Assembly: GCF_001039355.2 (NCBI RefSeq)
Contig: NW_019775147.1
Span: forward strand, 418,448 to 482,447
DNA from: Lingula anatina
Lineage: Eukaryota > Brachiopoda > Lingulata > Lingulida > Lingulidae
Reading direction: 5' to 3'
Length of the DNA: 64,000 bases
In this document: positions 62,831 to 64,000 of the stretch, piece after piece
Numbering within the stretch: position 1 is the stretch's first letter
How the letters are laid out: every line of letters starts with the position of its first letter
Translations under genes and position numbers: made by a program
The notes under the pieces: generated by a model
The model's input: the letters and a program-made list of their open reading frames with translations, nothing else
What the model was told of the DNA's origin: nothing
Database searches by the model: none

Positions 62831-64000
62831 TGCAAAACAAATTGGCTTTCATGAATAATACAATTGCAACTAAACCGACTGTTTTCTTCTAGTTTTATGA
62901 ATGGCAGGCAAAAGCAACCTTTTTCAAGTAAATGAAATAATACCATGCATTTTTTTTTAGAAAAAAAACTGCGAACTTAAAAAAGTATATTGAGAAGATC
63001 TTGTGATGCCCACGGCATTCATAATTACATTTACGTCAAAAAGTTATGAGAAGTCCATTGTTTCAAGGGATGAATAAGACAAATTGTGTCATTGCAACTG
63101 TTTTCAGCATGCCAGAGCTAACTGAGTCTTATCAAAGTCTCTTTTGATTTCAGCTTATCACATGTATCTTGATTTTATTTGCAAAAATATTTTTACTGAT
63201 ATTCTTTCTTTGGAAATATTTATTTTGCACCCCCTTGCACTGCTACATGTACTTAGTTTTATGCGGTCGAGGCCCCCCCTTATTTTACCCATGGATTTAA
63301 AGGGGCATTTTCTTTGAAAAAAAAAAAAAAAAAAAAAAAACTGTGACATAAAACGGTGACATGAAAGACGAATGCCGACCAGGAGTGAAATAAACACATA
63401 AGTAATGGACTTTGTAGTGCGTCAAGCTTGATCAATGTACATGTACTACACAGCACGCAACTCCATGTGTATGCCGCGCTGTGTATTCGTACGCACGCTA
63501 ACTTATTTCCCCAAAGTTCAATTTGTGCTATAGTTTCCCTTGTTTAACTTAATCCCCCCTCTATATGCCTTTCACAATTCATTTTATTTATTTATTTATT
63601 TATTGGTTTAATTGGGCTGTGCATATATGCATGTATCTATTAAAACACTTAATTTAAATTTTCATTACAAATGTTGTAAACCGCCTGTCTGTCTGTGGTT
63701 CGCAGTATGCAGTTCGCAGTAAGTATCGGTACACGCTGGCCAAGGATGTGGCCAATGACACGTGTCTTTATGTAGGGAAGATACGTGAGCGAATACAGTA
63801 AAAAGGAACGACACAGGTTTTATCCAAGTTTTAGCAAACGCGGGACTGGAGAAACGACCACCACTACCAGGGAGAGAATCCTTGCTTCCCTACAATATTG
63901 ATAAAATATGCTGCTGAACTGCAGTATAGGACACTGTTCGAATTTTAGTTTTGTCAACACCTGTTTTAATGGATTGTGGCGAAGTAAAAAAAAAAAAAAA
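62831..64000. other. non-coding right edge
   Basis: Poly-A at about 63319-63341, (TTTA)n at 63583-63604, and a poly-A at the window end (63987-64000). No gene recognised. Confidence 0.5.

Noticed and set aside
1-64000. CRISPR arrays, bacterial operons, phage or viral insertions
   Set aside because: None seen; repeats are eukaryotic microsatellites, tandem duplications and transposons, and genes are intron-split.

Overview
The window is nuclear DNA of an invertebrate animal. Genes are split by GT-AG introns, intergenic DNA is AT-rich, microsatellites are common, and many small non-autonomous DNA transposons are present. The gene set includes a GRL101-type LDLa/LRR receptor with CUB and C-type-lectin modules, a single PAR-bZIP factor and a RalGPS orthologue. 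That set suggests a lophotrochozoan (mollusc, brachiopod or annelid grade), but I cannot name the species. Three single Ns (42988, 53230, 58859) mark assembly joins. Two of them sit in inverted-repeat elements, and one join appears to place two haplotypes end to end.

Layout. 170-4255 (+): last four exons of a PAR-domain bZIP transcription factor (HLF/TEF/DBP family), then a 3'UTR to about 6.04 kb. 6.87-9.5 kb: an inverted pair of MITEs, a decayed Tc1/mariner transposase and a short tandem array. 10170-16969 (-): a roughly 2,060-residue receptor read as CUB, C-type lectin, seven LDLa modules, LRRs and a 7TM domain, with one apparent single-base frameshift. 17.7-26.5 kb: a gene-poor stretch of foldback elements, MITEs, a non-LTR retrotransposon relic and tandem repeats. 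27224-27862 and 29542-30174 (+): two tandem paralogues encoding cysteine-rich secreted proteins of no family I recognise. 31-33 kb: nested repeats. 35254-48599 (-): the complete coding region of a RalGPS-type Ral exchange factor (17 coding exons, 564 codons) with a 5'UTR exon at 50949-51005. 53-54 kb: a foldback element fused to a retrotransposon relic. 60001-60263 (+): an isolated terminal exon resembling the C-terminus of a cationic amino-acid transporter (SLC7 CAT). 62433-62830 (+): a possible small cysteine-rich secreted peptide gene broken by a frame change.

Functionally the genes are unrelated neighbours: a transcription factor, a cell-surface receptor, secreted proteins and a small-GTPase regulator. 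I see no operon or pathway linking them. The most informative features are the transposon structures, several with target-site duplications readable in the sequence, the allelic filled/empty site at 42.9 kb, the undescribed cysteine-rich pair and the receptor frameshift.
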